Source: Dasypus novemcinctus
Taxonomy: Eukaryota; Chordata; Mammalia; Cingulata; Dasypodidae
Length of the DNA stretch: 64,000 nucleotides
NCBI RefSeq assembly: GCF_030445035.2
Contig: NC_080694.1
Span: forward strand, 72,493,147-72,557,146
Direction of reading: 5' to 3'
Notes under the pieces: model-generated
Databases searched by the model: none
Told to the model about the DNA's origin: nothing
The model's input: only the letters and a program-made list of their open reading frames with translations
Shown: piece by piece, positions 33,730 to 44,549 of the stretch
Layout of the letters: each line of letters starts with the position of its first letter
Position numbering within the stretch: position 1 is the stretch's first letter
Position numbers and translations under genes: made by a program

Positions 33730-36557
33730 TTATGAGGAGGCGTTTCTTGTTGATGGCCAGTGTTGGATCTGGGTGAACGGGGCGACTTCTGAGCCATATC
33801 CACTGTCAATGTTATCTCTCACCGAAGGCATAGGGTGCTGATCGTTTAGTGGGACTAGTGGGTCGGTGGCAGGCCGGATGCAGCGCCCAGGAACCCAGAG
33901 CGGCTGCGGCTCAGAATCTGGAAAGACGCAAGCAAAGCCCCTCCCCTGTGCAAGGAGGGGAGCTGGATCTTGCCAACGATTTGTGGCAGGGTCTTTCCAA
34001 TGGACAAGGGGAACTTGTGAGGGCTGCCACATAGGTCCCCTATGTTTATGGGTGGGGGAGAGTCCGCGGTCATCGAAGGTTAGGAGATTGTGATGAATGA
34101 GGCAGGCAGTCACGACGTCAGCTGGGGCCTTGTGGGAAGAGGAGGCCCGTTCTTTTTGAATGAGTAACTTGAGCTGTTGGTGAGTGCGCTCGACGATTCC
34201 TTGTCCCTGTGGGTTGTATGGAACACCAAAATGATGCATGATGTGATACATTTGCACGAAGTTGGCGAAGGTGGCACTGCGATATGCTGGTCCGTTGTCT
34301 GTCTTGAGATCCCATGGAATGCCCATGAACAAAATAGCTTGGCGAAGCGCTTTGATGCAGTGTTTAGCACTCTCTCCTACAAGAGGGACTGCATAGCACA
34401 GATGCGAAAAGGTGTCAATTGCTACATGAAGATATTTGAGGCGGCCAAACGCACTGACATGAGTGACGTCTAATTGCCACCTTGAGTTCGGGCGGAGGCC
34501 ACGGGGGTTAACACCTTGAGGCTGCAAAGGTCCAAGTGGCAACAATGGCGCGCAAGTCCGGCATGCACGCACAAGGTGTTTGCAAGTTTCAATGGGCAAG
34601 TCTGGGAAGAGCTTCCGGATGGACCGCGCAGAGAAGTGGAATTGGGAATGCAGGAGCTTGGCTTGATTAACAAAGTCCCCAAGCCGTGGCCCGTCGTCAG
34701 GGCTTTCGTGAAGGAGGACCGGGTTTATTTGGCGGCCTGACACAGAAGCATCAGTGAGGTTATTTCCTTGAGTCAGCGGTCCTGGTAGGCCAGAGTGGCT
34801 TCTGATATGAGCAGTGAGCCAGGGCTGCTGCCTTGCTTCGAGCAGTCGCTGTACAAAGGCAAGCGCTCGATCAATGTTTGAGTTGCCTGGTAAGAAAGTG
34901 GCGAGCGGGAGGCTGCGGCACACTTGAAGAGTGTATAGGCTGTCAGTGAAGATGTTGAGAGGCCGGTTTGGGTGAAGATTAAGGACTGCAGCGACAGCTA
35001 GAAGCTCACCTACTTGAACAGAGAAGTCATTTGCGAACAGCAGTTGTTGTGGCTCAGGATTTCCAGGAGTGTATATAATGGCTGCAAATGCCGTTTTTGA
35101 GTCATCTGTGAAGGCAGTGATGGCTGAGGGGATTGGGTTCCTCGTGGGCAGTGGATGGAACGGGTTGGAGAATGCTAATTGAGACATTCCCTGCAGCAAT
35201 CGGTGATGAGGATAGTGGTTGTCAAAGGAGCCGTGAAAGAGCTCTATTAGGCTTTGCATTTGGGCATTGTTCATGATGAGGGAGGTAACTTCTTTGGCAT
35301 GTAGAGGCCAGACAATGGTGTGCGGTGGGATACCATACGTCTGTATGGAAAGAAGCACCAAGTCAGTGGCTAGCACGATCCAGGCCCTTATGAAAGGGCA
35401 GATTTTTGGGAGCTTGCTTTTTGACGTATGAAGAAAGAGGAGGGGGCCATCTTGCCATAAGAGACCCGTGGGAGTGACTGGCTTCGGCAGAACTAAAGCT
35501 AAAATTGGAAGGTCAGGGGAGAATCGCTCTAGGCGGCATTGCTGCAGAGCAGCGCTGACGTGTTGGACGGCTTCTCGGGCAGCGGGGGTGATGGTGATGC
35601 TGCGGGTGACTGCAGTAGGTGGGCTATCTTTGGTCTGCAGGAGCTCAAAGAGGGGCTGCATTTGCGCTGTTGTAATGGGGAGCGCTGATCGAAGCCAATT
35701 GATTTGCCCGCAAAGTCGTTGGAGCTCAGTGAGCGTCATCTTGTGAGAGACATGAATCTTTGGGCTTGCGGGTTGGATGGACTGGTGAAAATGAAAGCCC
35801 AAGAATTGAAAAGGAGGTTGGAGGTTTACTTTCTCTGGTTGTATGGTAAATCCGAGGCTTGAGAGGTTTGTTATTACTGCCGAGAGCAGGTTATTAAGGA
35901 GCACGCTGGAACTTGCTGCTAAGAGGAGGTCATCCATGTAGTGGAGGATGTATGTATGCTCTGGCTGGAACTTTGAGCGTAGCGGTTCAATGGCATGGTT
36001 GACATAAAGTTGGCACATGGTTGGGCTGTTCCACATGCCTTGTGGTAGCACTCGCCATTGGAACCATAGCGGGGGACCGTGAACGCGAATCGTGGACGGT
36101 CCCGTGGGTGAAGAGGAATAGAGAAGAAGCAGTCTTTGATGTCAATGGTTGCTGCATGAAAATGCTGGGGGACTGCAGTGGGGTGCGGGCATCCTGGCTG
36201 AGGTGACCCCATTGGCTTGATATGCTTGTTGATTTCGCGGAGATCGTGGAGAAGGTGGTATTTGTCAGAGCTCTTTTTGCTGATGACGAAGACTGGTGAA
36301 TTGTAGGGACTAGTGGATGACTCTATATGCCCTGCTTGTAGCTGCTCTTGGACGAGGGCGGAGAGAGCTTGTAATTTGTGAGCTGGTAAGGGCCACTGCT
36401 CGACCCAGATGGGCTCCTCTGTGTCCCACTCTAGAGGAATAGGGTCAGGTCTTGAGATGTGAGCAGTGGCCCCTAGTAGGGGGGCGGGCAGCACAGCTGA
36501 GAAGGCTTCTGTGGTAATTCGGGCCTTTAACTGGCTGAGGACATCTCTCCCCCACAA
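33730..36557 (-). pseudogene. ERV-1 pol (reverse transcriptase, RNase H, integrase), one frame break
   Basis: The reverse transcriptase N-terminal part is open from 36,557 in the same frame as protease ([10 protein letters not shown], then LLHDLREIN, and the first Asp in [10 protein letters not shown]). The frame changes near 36,060. From 36,051 a frame of 773 codons runs to 33,730. It has YMDD (35,929-35,940), RNase H acidic residues (FTDDSK near 35,105; FTDSL near 34,950), the integrase HHCC zinc site (34,560-34,690) and the DDE core (LDVTH near 34,475, TDNGPAY near 34,300, GIVERTH near 34,190). Sequence style is betaretroviral. Length is near the usual size. No internal stop interrupts RNase H or integrase, so decay is light. 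Confidence 0.9.
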
Positions 36558-36584
36558 GATGGTTTGGACAGACGAAAGGACATG

Positions 36585-36840
36585 TCAGCGAATTTGGCCT
36601 TCGTGGCCTTCTCGGTCGCTCCAATGCAGAGGCTGGGATGTTTTCCAAGAGGTAGTGGCTCCTGTGGCACCGATGACTTGAGGGACGGTTTCTAGGGGCC
36701 AGTGATTGAACGCAGTGACTTCGAAGGGAACACAGGAGACTTCAGCGCCAGAATCTAGGAGCCCATCGAGCCATTGCCCATCGATTTTGAGCTCTAAGGA
36801 GGGTTTCTGGTGGCGCGTGATGGGCGTTGTCCACATTATG
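36585..36840 (-). pseudogene. ERV-1 pro (aspartic protease)
   Basis: Retroviral protease that would cut Gag and Gag-Pol. The active site LLDSGAEVS is intact at about 36,739-36,762 (DSG at 36,748-36,756), preceded by KPSLELKIDGQW. It lies in the -1 frame relative to the nucleocapsid frame, as expected if made by ribosomal frameshifting in the 37,111-36,836 overlap. The frame stops at 36,585 just before reverse transcriptase. I see no dUTPase domain between nucleocapsid and protease, although betaretroviruses usually carry one. Confidence 0.8.
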
Positions 36841-38630
36841 GCTTGGGAATTTTTCTGGAGGCCTCTTGGGAGAGGGGCTGAGGCCTGCCCCGCTGGGAGT
36901 TTAAAGGCTGCTGAGGACCTTGGGCAGAACGGCAGTCGCGGGCCCAGTGATATCCTTTTCCACAACGCAGACATGGCGTAGAGGGGCCCCTTGGTCGCTG
37001 CGATGGCAGGTCGGAGCGAGGCGCTGGGCCTGGCTGAGAGCACTCGCAGACAAAATGGCCGGGTTGGCCGCATCGGAAGCAGACGGAAGTGGAGGTGGAT
37101 GAAACAGCCATGGCAGTTGCAAAGGCAGCTGTGAGCGTTTTGACTTGTGGGTCGACGTCGCGGCAAGCAAGGACCCACTCATGCAGAGCTTTATCACGTA
37201 TAGGGAGGACTACGGCTCGGAATGGCGCAAGGCATCCGTCTATGATGAGTTCTTTGGCCAGCGCAAACTGGGCATCCTCGCTAGAAATTTTTCACTGACA
37301 AGCTTCCAGGACGCGGGCGACAAATGCTGGGAAAGTCTCATTAGTGTCCTGAAGCAGTTGCGCAAGCTTGGTGGGTTGCTTGGTGGAGACTAGAGAGAAG
37401 GACCGCTGGACGAGGACTTTTACCCAGTGCCAAAAACCCTGGGTCAATTTGTAGGTAAGAACGAGGGTCGACGTAGTTGTTAGTCCCCGTGTATGCATCA
37501 GAGGGATCGAGGATGCCAGCCTGGGCATTCTCCATGATTTGCTGGTCAACAGCCGCTTGGTAATGGGCGCGCCATTCAATAAATTGACCTGGTGTCAGGA
37601 TGGCACGGGCTAGTGCGATCCAGTCATATGGGAGAACAAGTTGGGTCCCCAACTCCTCAAGTAGTTGCTGTGCATAAGGGCTGCCGATTCCGTCTTCCTT
37701 TACAGCTTTGCGGAGGGTTCTGACCTCTTCTGCCATAAAGGGTAGCCAAGTTTGGGGCCGCTGCAGCGTGGACTGCGGATTTAGCGGATACAGCTGGGGG
37801 GTTTGAGAAGACGTAGCACTGGGGGCCGATGGAGCAGCTAAGGCAGGTGAAGGGCTATTGCCGTACGGCGGCGGCAAGGGATAAGCGGAGCACGGTTGAG
37901 AAAATGGCGGCTTAGCAGCTTCCGGGTTACAACAAATTGGCGGCGGGACCCTTCTGGGCGTTGGCCAAGATGGTGGAGCAGCCACATCCGGCCGCGGACA
38001 AAATGGCGCGAGGGAAGCTTCCGGTTTAGCGGAAGATGGCGACCATGCAGTTTCCGGGCCCAAACCAGATGCTGACTGGGCAGGAAGAGGCGGGTAGAGG
38101 CGGGAGGAGGACACTGGCGAAGAAGAAGCCGGATGCGCGCCATCTTGGGCAGGAGTGGGGGAAGAAGGCGGAAGTCCGCCATCTTTGGGAGCGGCAGGAG
38201 GGGGATCTGTCTGCTGCGGGGAGCTTGGGCGGGGAGGTTCACGCTCGAGAGCGGCAGCAAGTTGGTTAGACAGAGAGTCAGTGTCGGCGGGCTCATCGGG
38301 GTCACAGTCTAGAGGCCGTTTGGGAAAAGCTTCATAAACGGCCTCGGTTGGAGCGCCAACGAGACAAGCGCGAATGGCAACGAGAACGGGTAAGAGGCCC
38401 GTTGGGAAGGTGCGTTTCTCGTGCTCCATGGCAGAGGTGACTCGATCTATGAGTCGCGAGTATGTGTCTGGGCTGCAGAGTTGGCAGGTGGCGAGCCACG
38501 GATTAAAGGGGAGTAAGAGATCCCAGTACTTTTGGAGTTGCCGCAAGGAGACGCGGACTCCATTGGCATCAAGCAGGGCAGCGAGGGCCCTGACTTGCGG
38601 CGCCTGATGCAATGACAAAGAGGCGCCCAT
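36836..38630 (-). pseudogene. ERV-1 gag (matrix, proline-rich region, capsid, nucleocapsid), two breaks
   Basis: The structural polyprotein starts at 38,630 with MGAS, a likely N-myristoylation signal, 118 bases after the 5' LTR. A matrix-like domain covers the first 100 or so residues. A long proline/alanine/serine-rich region follows (about residues 110-285), then a betaretrovirus-like capsid (LPYDWIALARAILTPGQF). The frame shifts near 37,430 and a TGA follows at 37,292-37,294. The nucleocapsid is open from 37,111 with two CCHC zinc knuckles, CFRCGQPGHFVCEC (37,081-37,040) and CLRCGKGYHWARDC (36,973-36,932), ending at 36,836. Base composition is much more GC- and CpG-rich than the host flanks. 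Confidence 0.88.
37895..38190. promoter_or_regulatory. Cluster of YY1-like and ETS-like motifs inside gag
   Basis: Plus-strand aaaatggcggc (37,901), caagatggtgg (37,967), caaaatggcg (37,999) and gaagatggcg (38,032), plus inverted cgccatctt at 38,138 and 38,177, match the YY1 core. Between them lie CCGGAA/TTCCGG cores at 37,917-37,926, 38,016-38,024, 38,051-38,058 and 38,168-38,174. The same aaagatggcgg occurs in both LTRs. The array overlies the proline-rich coding segment, so codon repetition is an alternative explanation. Confidence 0.5.
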
Positions 38631-38727
38631 GACGGGATAGGGGACGGACGGCGGCGAGGGGTCGCTACCTGGAGAGGAGGACGATCACAGCAGCAGCAGC
38701 AGCAGAGAGGGGGCCGGGGGAGGAGCT

Positions 38728-38745
38728 GCCCCACGTTGGGCGCCA
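38728..38745 (-). other. ERV-1 primer binding site (tRNA-Lys1,2 type)
   Basis: In provirus sense, two bases after the 5' LTR, the 18 bases TGGCGCCCAACGTGGGGC are complementary to the 3' end of tRNA-Lys1,2. Mason-Pfizer-type and foamy viruses use this primer. I see no mismatch. Confidence 0.9.
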
Positions 38746-38747
38746 AT

Positions 38748-39150
38748 TGTCGCTGAGCGTGAAGGTCTCAGCCTTGCTCGGGCCCAGGAGTCGGAGGGGC
38801 TTGCTCCTGCTAAGCCGGCGGGAGTCCGGGGGTGCTCCAAAGGGGAACACCGGTTCTCCAGGCATGGGGGACGCACGGTTAAGGAAAAACCACGGAGACC
38901 GCTTGAGCGCAAGAACAGGTCTGCTTTATTACGGAAGTACACTTGGTTATATAAGGTTGGGTAGAGGGAGGAGTATGATGGAGGGAGGGCTAGCTACGGG
39001 GCAGCAGTGGATAGGCTGAAGTTGTTGGACAGACCTGAGGTAGGCAGTAAATGGGGAAGAGGGCAGATTGTAAGTTGGCAATATGGGCGGGACTGGCGGG
39101 AAAGATGGCGGGGGCTGAAAGGGGAGGAGGGGTGGAGAAAGGCGGTAACA
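38748..39150 (-). repeat. ERV-1 5' LTR
   Basis: 403 bases. In provirus sense U3 begins TGTTACCGCC. A TTATATAA TATA element lies at 38,947-38,954 and AATAAA at 38,925-38,930. The U3 contains aaagatggcg (plus strand, 39,101), a YY1-like site that in the 3' LTR reads aaagatggcggc. It would be the promoter of the provirus. Confidence 0.92.
38947..38954 (-). promoter_or_regulatory. ERV-1 5' LTR TATA box
   Basis: TTATATAA in provirus sense; transcription would start about 25-30 bases downstream, near 38,920. The same octamer sits at 31,215-31,222 in the 3' LTR. Confidence 0.75.
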
Positions 39151-39156
39151 CCTGGC
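39151..39156. repeat. ERV-1 target site duplication, right copy
   Basis: cctggc, identical to 31,010-31,015. Confidence 0.85.
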
Positions 39157-39749
39157 AATTATACTCCTAAGAGCTTATCCAGGAAAATCACAAATGTAAA
39201 TGATGTTGTACAGGCAAGACTTAAATACAACCAAGAATTCCCCAAAATAGAATATTATCTAAAGAAACCATGTTTTGCTATACTATGAAACCTAGAAGAA
39301 TAAAGGAGATACTTATTAATATAGAAAGATACTCATAGCATGCTATTCCATGGAAAACCAGATTATAAATTTTAGGCTCCAACATGTTATAAGTATATAT
39401 ATATAGAGAGAACAAAATTCTGGAATGTCATTCAATACTAATGCAGCTTATATTTCTAGGTGTTTTTTTTTTTTTGATGTTGCTAATTTTGTTCATCTTT
39501 GCATTCTCTTTTCCTATATTAAATATTCATGGGGTATTTAAGAAAAACTTACAAAGTTTAAATAATTTTTTAATATAGAATTTGAAAATTATTGCCCTAC
39601 CATCCTCACTTTCATAATAACTACATAAAAGCTCAGAACGGAGCATCAGAATAGAATAAAGTTATTCTTCTCCATCCAATCATATAAGATTTCCCTTTGG
39701 AAGTGTGCAAATCAAAATCTTCACCACCCTCCTCCTTCACTCTGGTGTT
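39157..39749. other. Gene-free flank between ERV-1 and OR11A1-like pseudogene
   Basis: AT-rich host sequence with a short (TA)n run near 39,397 and poly-T at 39,463. Nothing coding is recognised. Confidence 0.5.
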
Positions 39750-40688
39750 TCAGTTTGCCTAACGTAGAGAAGTCTCCTCAGTGCCCAGTGAACCGCCTTG
39801 TTCCTCAGGGCGTAAACCACGGGGTTGAAGCTGGGGGTGGGCACCATGTAGAGCAGGGAAAAGACCTTGGAGAGAAGAGAGTGGGCAGCAGGAGGTTCAA
39901 TATACAAAATCATGAGGGTTCCGTAGAGTGTGTACAGTACAACCAGGTGAGAGGAGCAGGTGGAGAAAGCCTTTCACCTGCTGAAATCAGCAGGAACTCT
40001 TAGCACGGCCACCAGGATCTGGCATAAGATGTCAGGATCAGTCCAAAGGAAACAGCGAGGCAGGCCATGGAGAGAATGGATGTTGTCACCTGGGCCACTC
40101 TGGGATTTGAACATCCAGCTCCACCAGGGGCATGAAGTTAGAGTAAAAGTGGTTAATGTGGTTGGGGTGGCAGAACTTCAGCTGCACCATCAGGGCAACA
40201 ATGAGTCCATCTACCAGGAAGCCAGAGGGACAGGCTGTCAACACCAGGCCCAAGCACCATCTGGGACCCATCAGGAGAGGGTAGCGGAGTGGGTAGCAGA
40301 CCACAAGGTAGCAATTGTATACCATTACAGCCAGCAGGAAGCACTCAGTCATGGCTAGAGAGCCAAATATAAAGAACTAGAGCAAGTACCCAGCCACAGA
40401 GATGGCTGCCTCCTGCAAGAAGCCCTCCAGCATTTGGGGCACTACTGTGGAAGTGTAGAGGAGCTCCAGGAGGGACAGATTAGCCAGGAAGAAATACATG
40501 GATATGTGGAGTCTCAGGGAGCTAATCACTGCCACGAGGACCAGCATGATCCTTATGACAGTGAAGATATAGATGACAGTGAGCACAACAAAGAAAGGGA
40601 GGTGCAATTCAGGGATGCCACAGAAGCCAAGGAGGACAAATTCAGTAAAAGACTGGCTTCCTATAGAGGCATTTCCCACATAGATCAT
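39750..40688 (-). pseudogene. Olfactory receptor pseudogene, OR11A1-like
   Basis: Class II olfactory receptor on the minus strand. From 40,688 the text runs FTEFVLLGFCGIPELH, IFTVIRIMLVLVAVISS (TM1, with the conserved GN changed to RI) and MYFFLANLSLLELLYTSTVVP (TM2). After a TAG at 40,377-40,379 it continues as MTECFLLAVMVYNCYLVVCYPL, with YNCY in place of the DRY motif. The C-terminal end (39,755-39,815) reads VYALRNKAVHWALRRLL then RQTETPE, a good match to OR11A1. The frame is lost after about 40,086 (TM5) and again in the third loop. Its neighbours in other mammals are OR12D genes, as here. It is not functional. Confidence 0.85.
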
Positions 40689-41727
40689 CCAAGTTTCTCC
40701 TTGGGAATGAAAAGCAGAGAAATTTTAGTGTCGCTCTATATCTTCTACCCTAAAACTGGAACCAGTGGGCTTAAAAAAAAAAAGGTTAGAGTGAGTCTCC
40801 AAAACAAAAATCACATGCACAAGTCCTCATCTGTCCCTCTTTTTAACTGCTTCACCAAATCCAAGTCCTCCCTGCCTTCCTTAATTGTGGGTATTCTCCA
40901 AGGCTCAAAATGTTTATCCAAAGTCAGTATTTGAGTCTTTCAGAGTCCTTTATCCTTTAGTTCAATCCACTATGTCTAACATATCATGAGGTTCACCTCC
41001 CCCCCCAAATCTGTATAACTAGCCATAGGATCCCTCTTAAATATCACCCATACAATATCTCCCAAATGCCTGCTAGATGCACCCATCGAGATTTCCCATC
41101 ATCAGCTCAAAATCAGCATGTCCAACACCAAACTCTGTTATCTTCCCTGGTCACACTCAGCTATTCTATGATTGATATGAAAATTCTTCCTTGGTTCTGC
41201 TTCCCACCCTCTCCAATCCCAGTTTGAAATTGGGTTGAGGTCAGAAATGGTGGAAGAGAACCCAGATCAAGAATGGAGAGCCTTTTATATCATGAGAAGG
41301 TGCCATACCTTTATCTTGTAGGCAACAAGGCAAACCTAGAGGCTTTTAAACAGTAGGGCAGCCTGGTCTAATCTGCATTTAGATAATAATGTGTAAACTA
41401 GACTCAAGGTAATAAGAGCTGAAGCTTTGGATTGTATGCACTTTCTCCTCCCCAAAAGAATGCAACCTCATTTAACAGAGGGACTAAATTTTTATATCCA
41501 TCACAGCACCCAACAAACTCCTACATAAATATGAAGTCTTAAATAATATCTAATGCTTAAAACCACCTGTCCCCTAACACAAGACTATGTGGAATGACCA
41601 GAAAGGTGACCTCTGCTCCATGGACCTAGAAATCTGACAGGTTCTTTCACCAACCTCCAACTCCTACCTCTAAAAGCTGTTCCTTACATTTTACCCCAAT
41701 CTGCCCTTCTTTATGGCAAGACCCCTT
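40689..41727. other. Gene-free stretch upstream of OR11A1-like pseudogene
   Basis: A poly-A run near 40,772-40,783 and ordinary host sequence. I see no promoter or exon I can support. The interval ends at the ERV-2 LTR. Confidence 0.5.
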
Positions 41728-42187
41728 TGTCGTAGAGAAGTTGGGTGTACGCAGTATCGAAGGCCAGGACATGAGAACTTTGAGAAGGAAGTTGGTTTAT
41801 TTTGACTGGCTAGACTCAGCAGACTCCTTTCCGAGCCCCAAATAGAATTTTTTGGTCCCTTTTATACAGAGGAAATAAGAGTAAGGAGACAAATGGTGCT
41901 TGTATGCAAAAAGACTTTTTGTTAGTTTCTTCAAATGTTTTATCTGAGTATTAGTTAGGTTATTTCCTCCAGGTGAACTTGCTTTAACACATATTCCCCA
42001 CATTCCAAGCCAGCTTGAATTTAGCATATCCTCCACATTTTGTCTGGATGCAACCTTGAATACACATTCAGTCTTACATCCTTTCTAAACATTCAAATAC
42101 TGTAGGGCCTATATTACTTATTTGGATTTCTAGAGACTAGGTACACTCGGAAACAATTTTGAATTTATGCACAGGCTATATTATATT
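41728..42187 (-). repeat. ERV-2 3' LTR
   Basis: On the plus strand it starts tgtcgtagag (the LTR 3' end in provirus sense). It has AATAAA at about 41,797-41,802 and a TATAAAA-type box near 41,868 (ctctgtataaaagg in sense). It is bounded by the polypurine tract near 42,187. The U3 edge reads TATAAT rather than TG, probably by mutation. Confidence 0.75.
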
Positions 42188-42200
42188 CCCCCCTTTGAGG
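42187..42200 (-). promoter_or_regulatory. ERV-2 polypurine tract
   Basis: In provirus sense cctcaaaggggggaa immediately precedes the LTR, a normal gammaretroviral plus-strand primer. Confidence 0.75.
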
Positions 42201-44254
42201 CCAAGCTTAAGATATTAAGCTTCAGCATCACTATTGTCAGAGTCCCTCTGCACTAACTGGTATGCATATAGAGCCATGAGATGGGCAGCTGTCTGTCTTT
42301 TTATTATATCATTTATTAGGGTGCACATTCTGTTTATGATGAAAGGGAAGAGGCAAGGAAGGATGTTGCATGCTCCTATGAGGAAGGCAATTATTCCCAG
42401 TAAAAGTTTGAAATTGTTTACTATTGACTGCCAGCTTCCAAAGAGATTAATTAAATTCCAACCATTCCAGGTTCACACTGGGACATGAGCAATTTTTACT
42501 ATTTTGCTTGTAATTTCATCAATAACCTTTTCAGTGCTATCCAATTCTAGGCAGCAGTTAGAGAAATTGAATTTTCTACAAACCTCTCCCTTCAGCTGCC
42601 AAGAGATAGTCTAGGGCAAGATGGTTTTTGAAGATAGCATTTCTAAATTTAGTTTGCTGTTGGGCTAGTAAGTTTAGTGTATGGGCAGTTTCATTAGTTA
42701 TTACCTCTACCACAGCTTGTAGGCAGATGGTTCAATTTAGCATATAGATAGGGGTTTTATAACCCACATGCCATCCTCTGCCCAAGTTGCTGGCCCATAT
42801 TTATTGGATTATTTGCTCAGCAGGCCATTTTCCACCTCTGCAGGTAGTGACAGCTCTTTTTTCTCTTATGTTTTGATATACTGGCTGACTTAGCTCTTTC
42901 CCTTCTGTTAAGGGAATGAGGAAGAAGGAGGGTTTTAATTTTACCGAACATACAAGTACCACACCAGTTTCTCAGAAGTTCTTGGAAGGTAACCTTCTCA
43001 CAAATACAGTACAAACCATTTGGAGCAATAAAGGGGCCCTTTGCAGTGAAGTTCCACACTGAGATTAATTTGGGGAAGGTACGATTTATGAGAATGAGGT
43101 CAGATTCGTTCCATGTTCCCCAAGGCTCTGTTGTATTTGTGGTATAATTTTGGAATTTTCCCCCTGTACATGTTAGGTTTCCAACAGATATATAGGACCT
43201 TAGGCAGGCCCTTGAAGCACAATATTTTCCTATGACAGAAGTTTGCAAGGGCCACATACTATCTCAGGGGACAACTGGGAGGCCAGTTGCATTATATGGT
43301 TGGCTGTAATTGTATTTTCTGGTTTCCCAGGGCCACTGGTCTCCCATATTAGTACCTCCACATACATAGCATGAGGAGACATTTAAGGCTGCCCCTACGA
43401 CCTCAGCCATACTTATAAATAGGTTTTTTGCTGCTTGTGGGATGGAAAGGGCATTTCCACTTCTTCATAGAAGGAGTGGAACACAGAATGGGCTTTACTT
43501 GTGAGTGGGTATTCCCGATACCCAACACAGATATAGACTCCTGGGTTTATTCCTTTATCATCAATGCAGAGACACATTTGTACTCCCTGAGTCTGCCAGG
43601 ATTCAGGTTTAAGGATGGTGAGGTTTAAAGGGTTATATTGACCACTTGGACAGTTAGCCAGGGCCATACCCTTGGTGAGGATGGCTGTTTGTTTAGCTGT
43701 GTCTGTGTTCCAGGTGGCCCAGGTGACACAGGACCAGTAGGGGCAGTAGTATGCACTTATGTATTTTCACCAACTCCCCCCCCCCTTTGGGCTGTACTTT
43801 TCTTTTCTAGAGCACACATATACTTATTGTTATGAATATATGTCTGCTCCCAGCTGAACCCTCCACAATCTGTGTTCCATGGTATCCTGGAGTCTATAAC
43901 TTGACATGTGTTAAATAGAAGGGACACTCATTGGTTCTGGCTAGTGATTGGGGTAGAGGAAAGTAGCCCCCCATTTTGAACAAGCACTCCTATTTTCAAT
44001 TTACAGGGGACTGTTGGAGGTCTAGGGTCATAGTAGGTTATTTGGCCAGATGCGATACAGACACTATAGGAGATTCCCTGAAACTGACAGGAGGTTATCT
44101 GGTCCTTGCAGGTGTAATGTCTATGATATATTAATGTGGTGTTGACATGGGTCCCTGTACACACTGTTTGAATAAAAGGCTCACACTCTGTGGTGTCGAC
44201 CTGGGACCAAGGGAGGGTCAGGGTTAGAAGTAGGAAAAATAGCAGAAGGGGCAT
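42201..44254 (-). pseudogene. ERV-2 env (gamma-type), broken
   Basis: The envelope gene starts at 44,254 with a strong signal peptide (LLLFFLLLTLTLPW). Surface-subunit pieces with cysteines and N-glycosylation sites follow (44,254-43,928; 43,667-43,413; 43,257-42,817). The transmembrane part (about 42,810-42,400) includes [15 protein letters not shown], matching the heptad/immunosuppressive-domain region of class I ERV envelopes. Several frameshifts and stops prevent any full-length product. Confidence 0.8.
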
Positions 44255-44549
44255 TATAATGGATTAAACCAGATTCCTATTCTTTGGCTGTGCGTAGACC
44301 AATCAACTTCCAGGTTGTGATTGGAACAGAGCTCGGTGTTCCATCCTCAATCTTCAGCCATGCATGGTCCAGTCAGCTTCCATTGTGACTGGAGCAGGGC
44401 TTGATGTTCCATCCTCAATCTTCAGGCATGCATCGACCAGTCAACTTCCAGGGTATGACTGGAGCAGGGCTTGGTGTTCTGTTTTTTTGCAAGATGAGTT
44501 TGGTTGAGCTGTGGGTATCTGGAATACAGGTCCAGGACTCAGGGGCAGC

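Larger units (their letters stand above)
31016..39150 (-). mobile_element. ERV-1: near-complete endogenous provirus, betaretrovirus-like with gamma/D-type env
   Basis: A full proviral plan is present on the minus strand: 5' LTR (38,748-39,150), tRNA-Lys1,2-type primer site, gag, pro, pol, env, post-env untranslated region, polypurine tract and 3' LTR (31,016-31,418). Both LTRs are 403 bases and run TG..CA. The flanking 6-bp duplication shows one undisturbed integration. Gag, protease and reverse transcriptase look like betaretroviruses, while env has the CWLC and CX6CC marks of gamma/D-type envelopes. That combination is familiar from type D (Mason-Pfizer-like) viruses. About 15 differences between the LTRs by hand count (about 3.7%) suggest several million years of age. 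Every gene except the 3' part of env and most of pol is broken. Confidence 0.92.
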
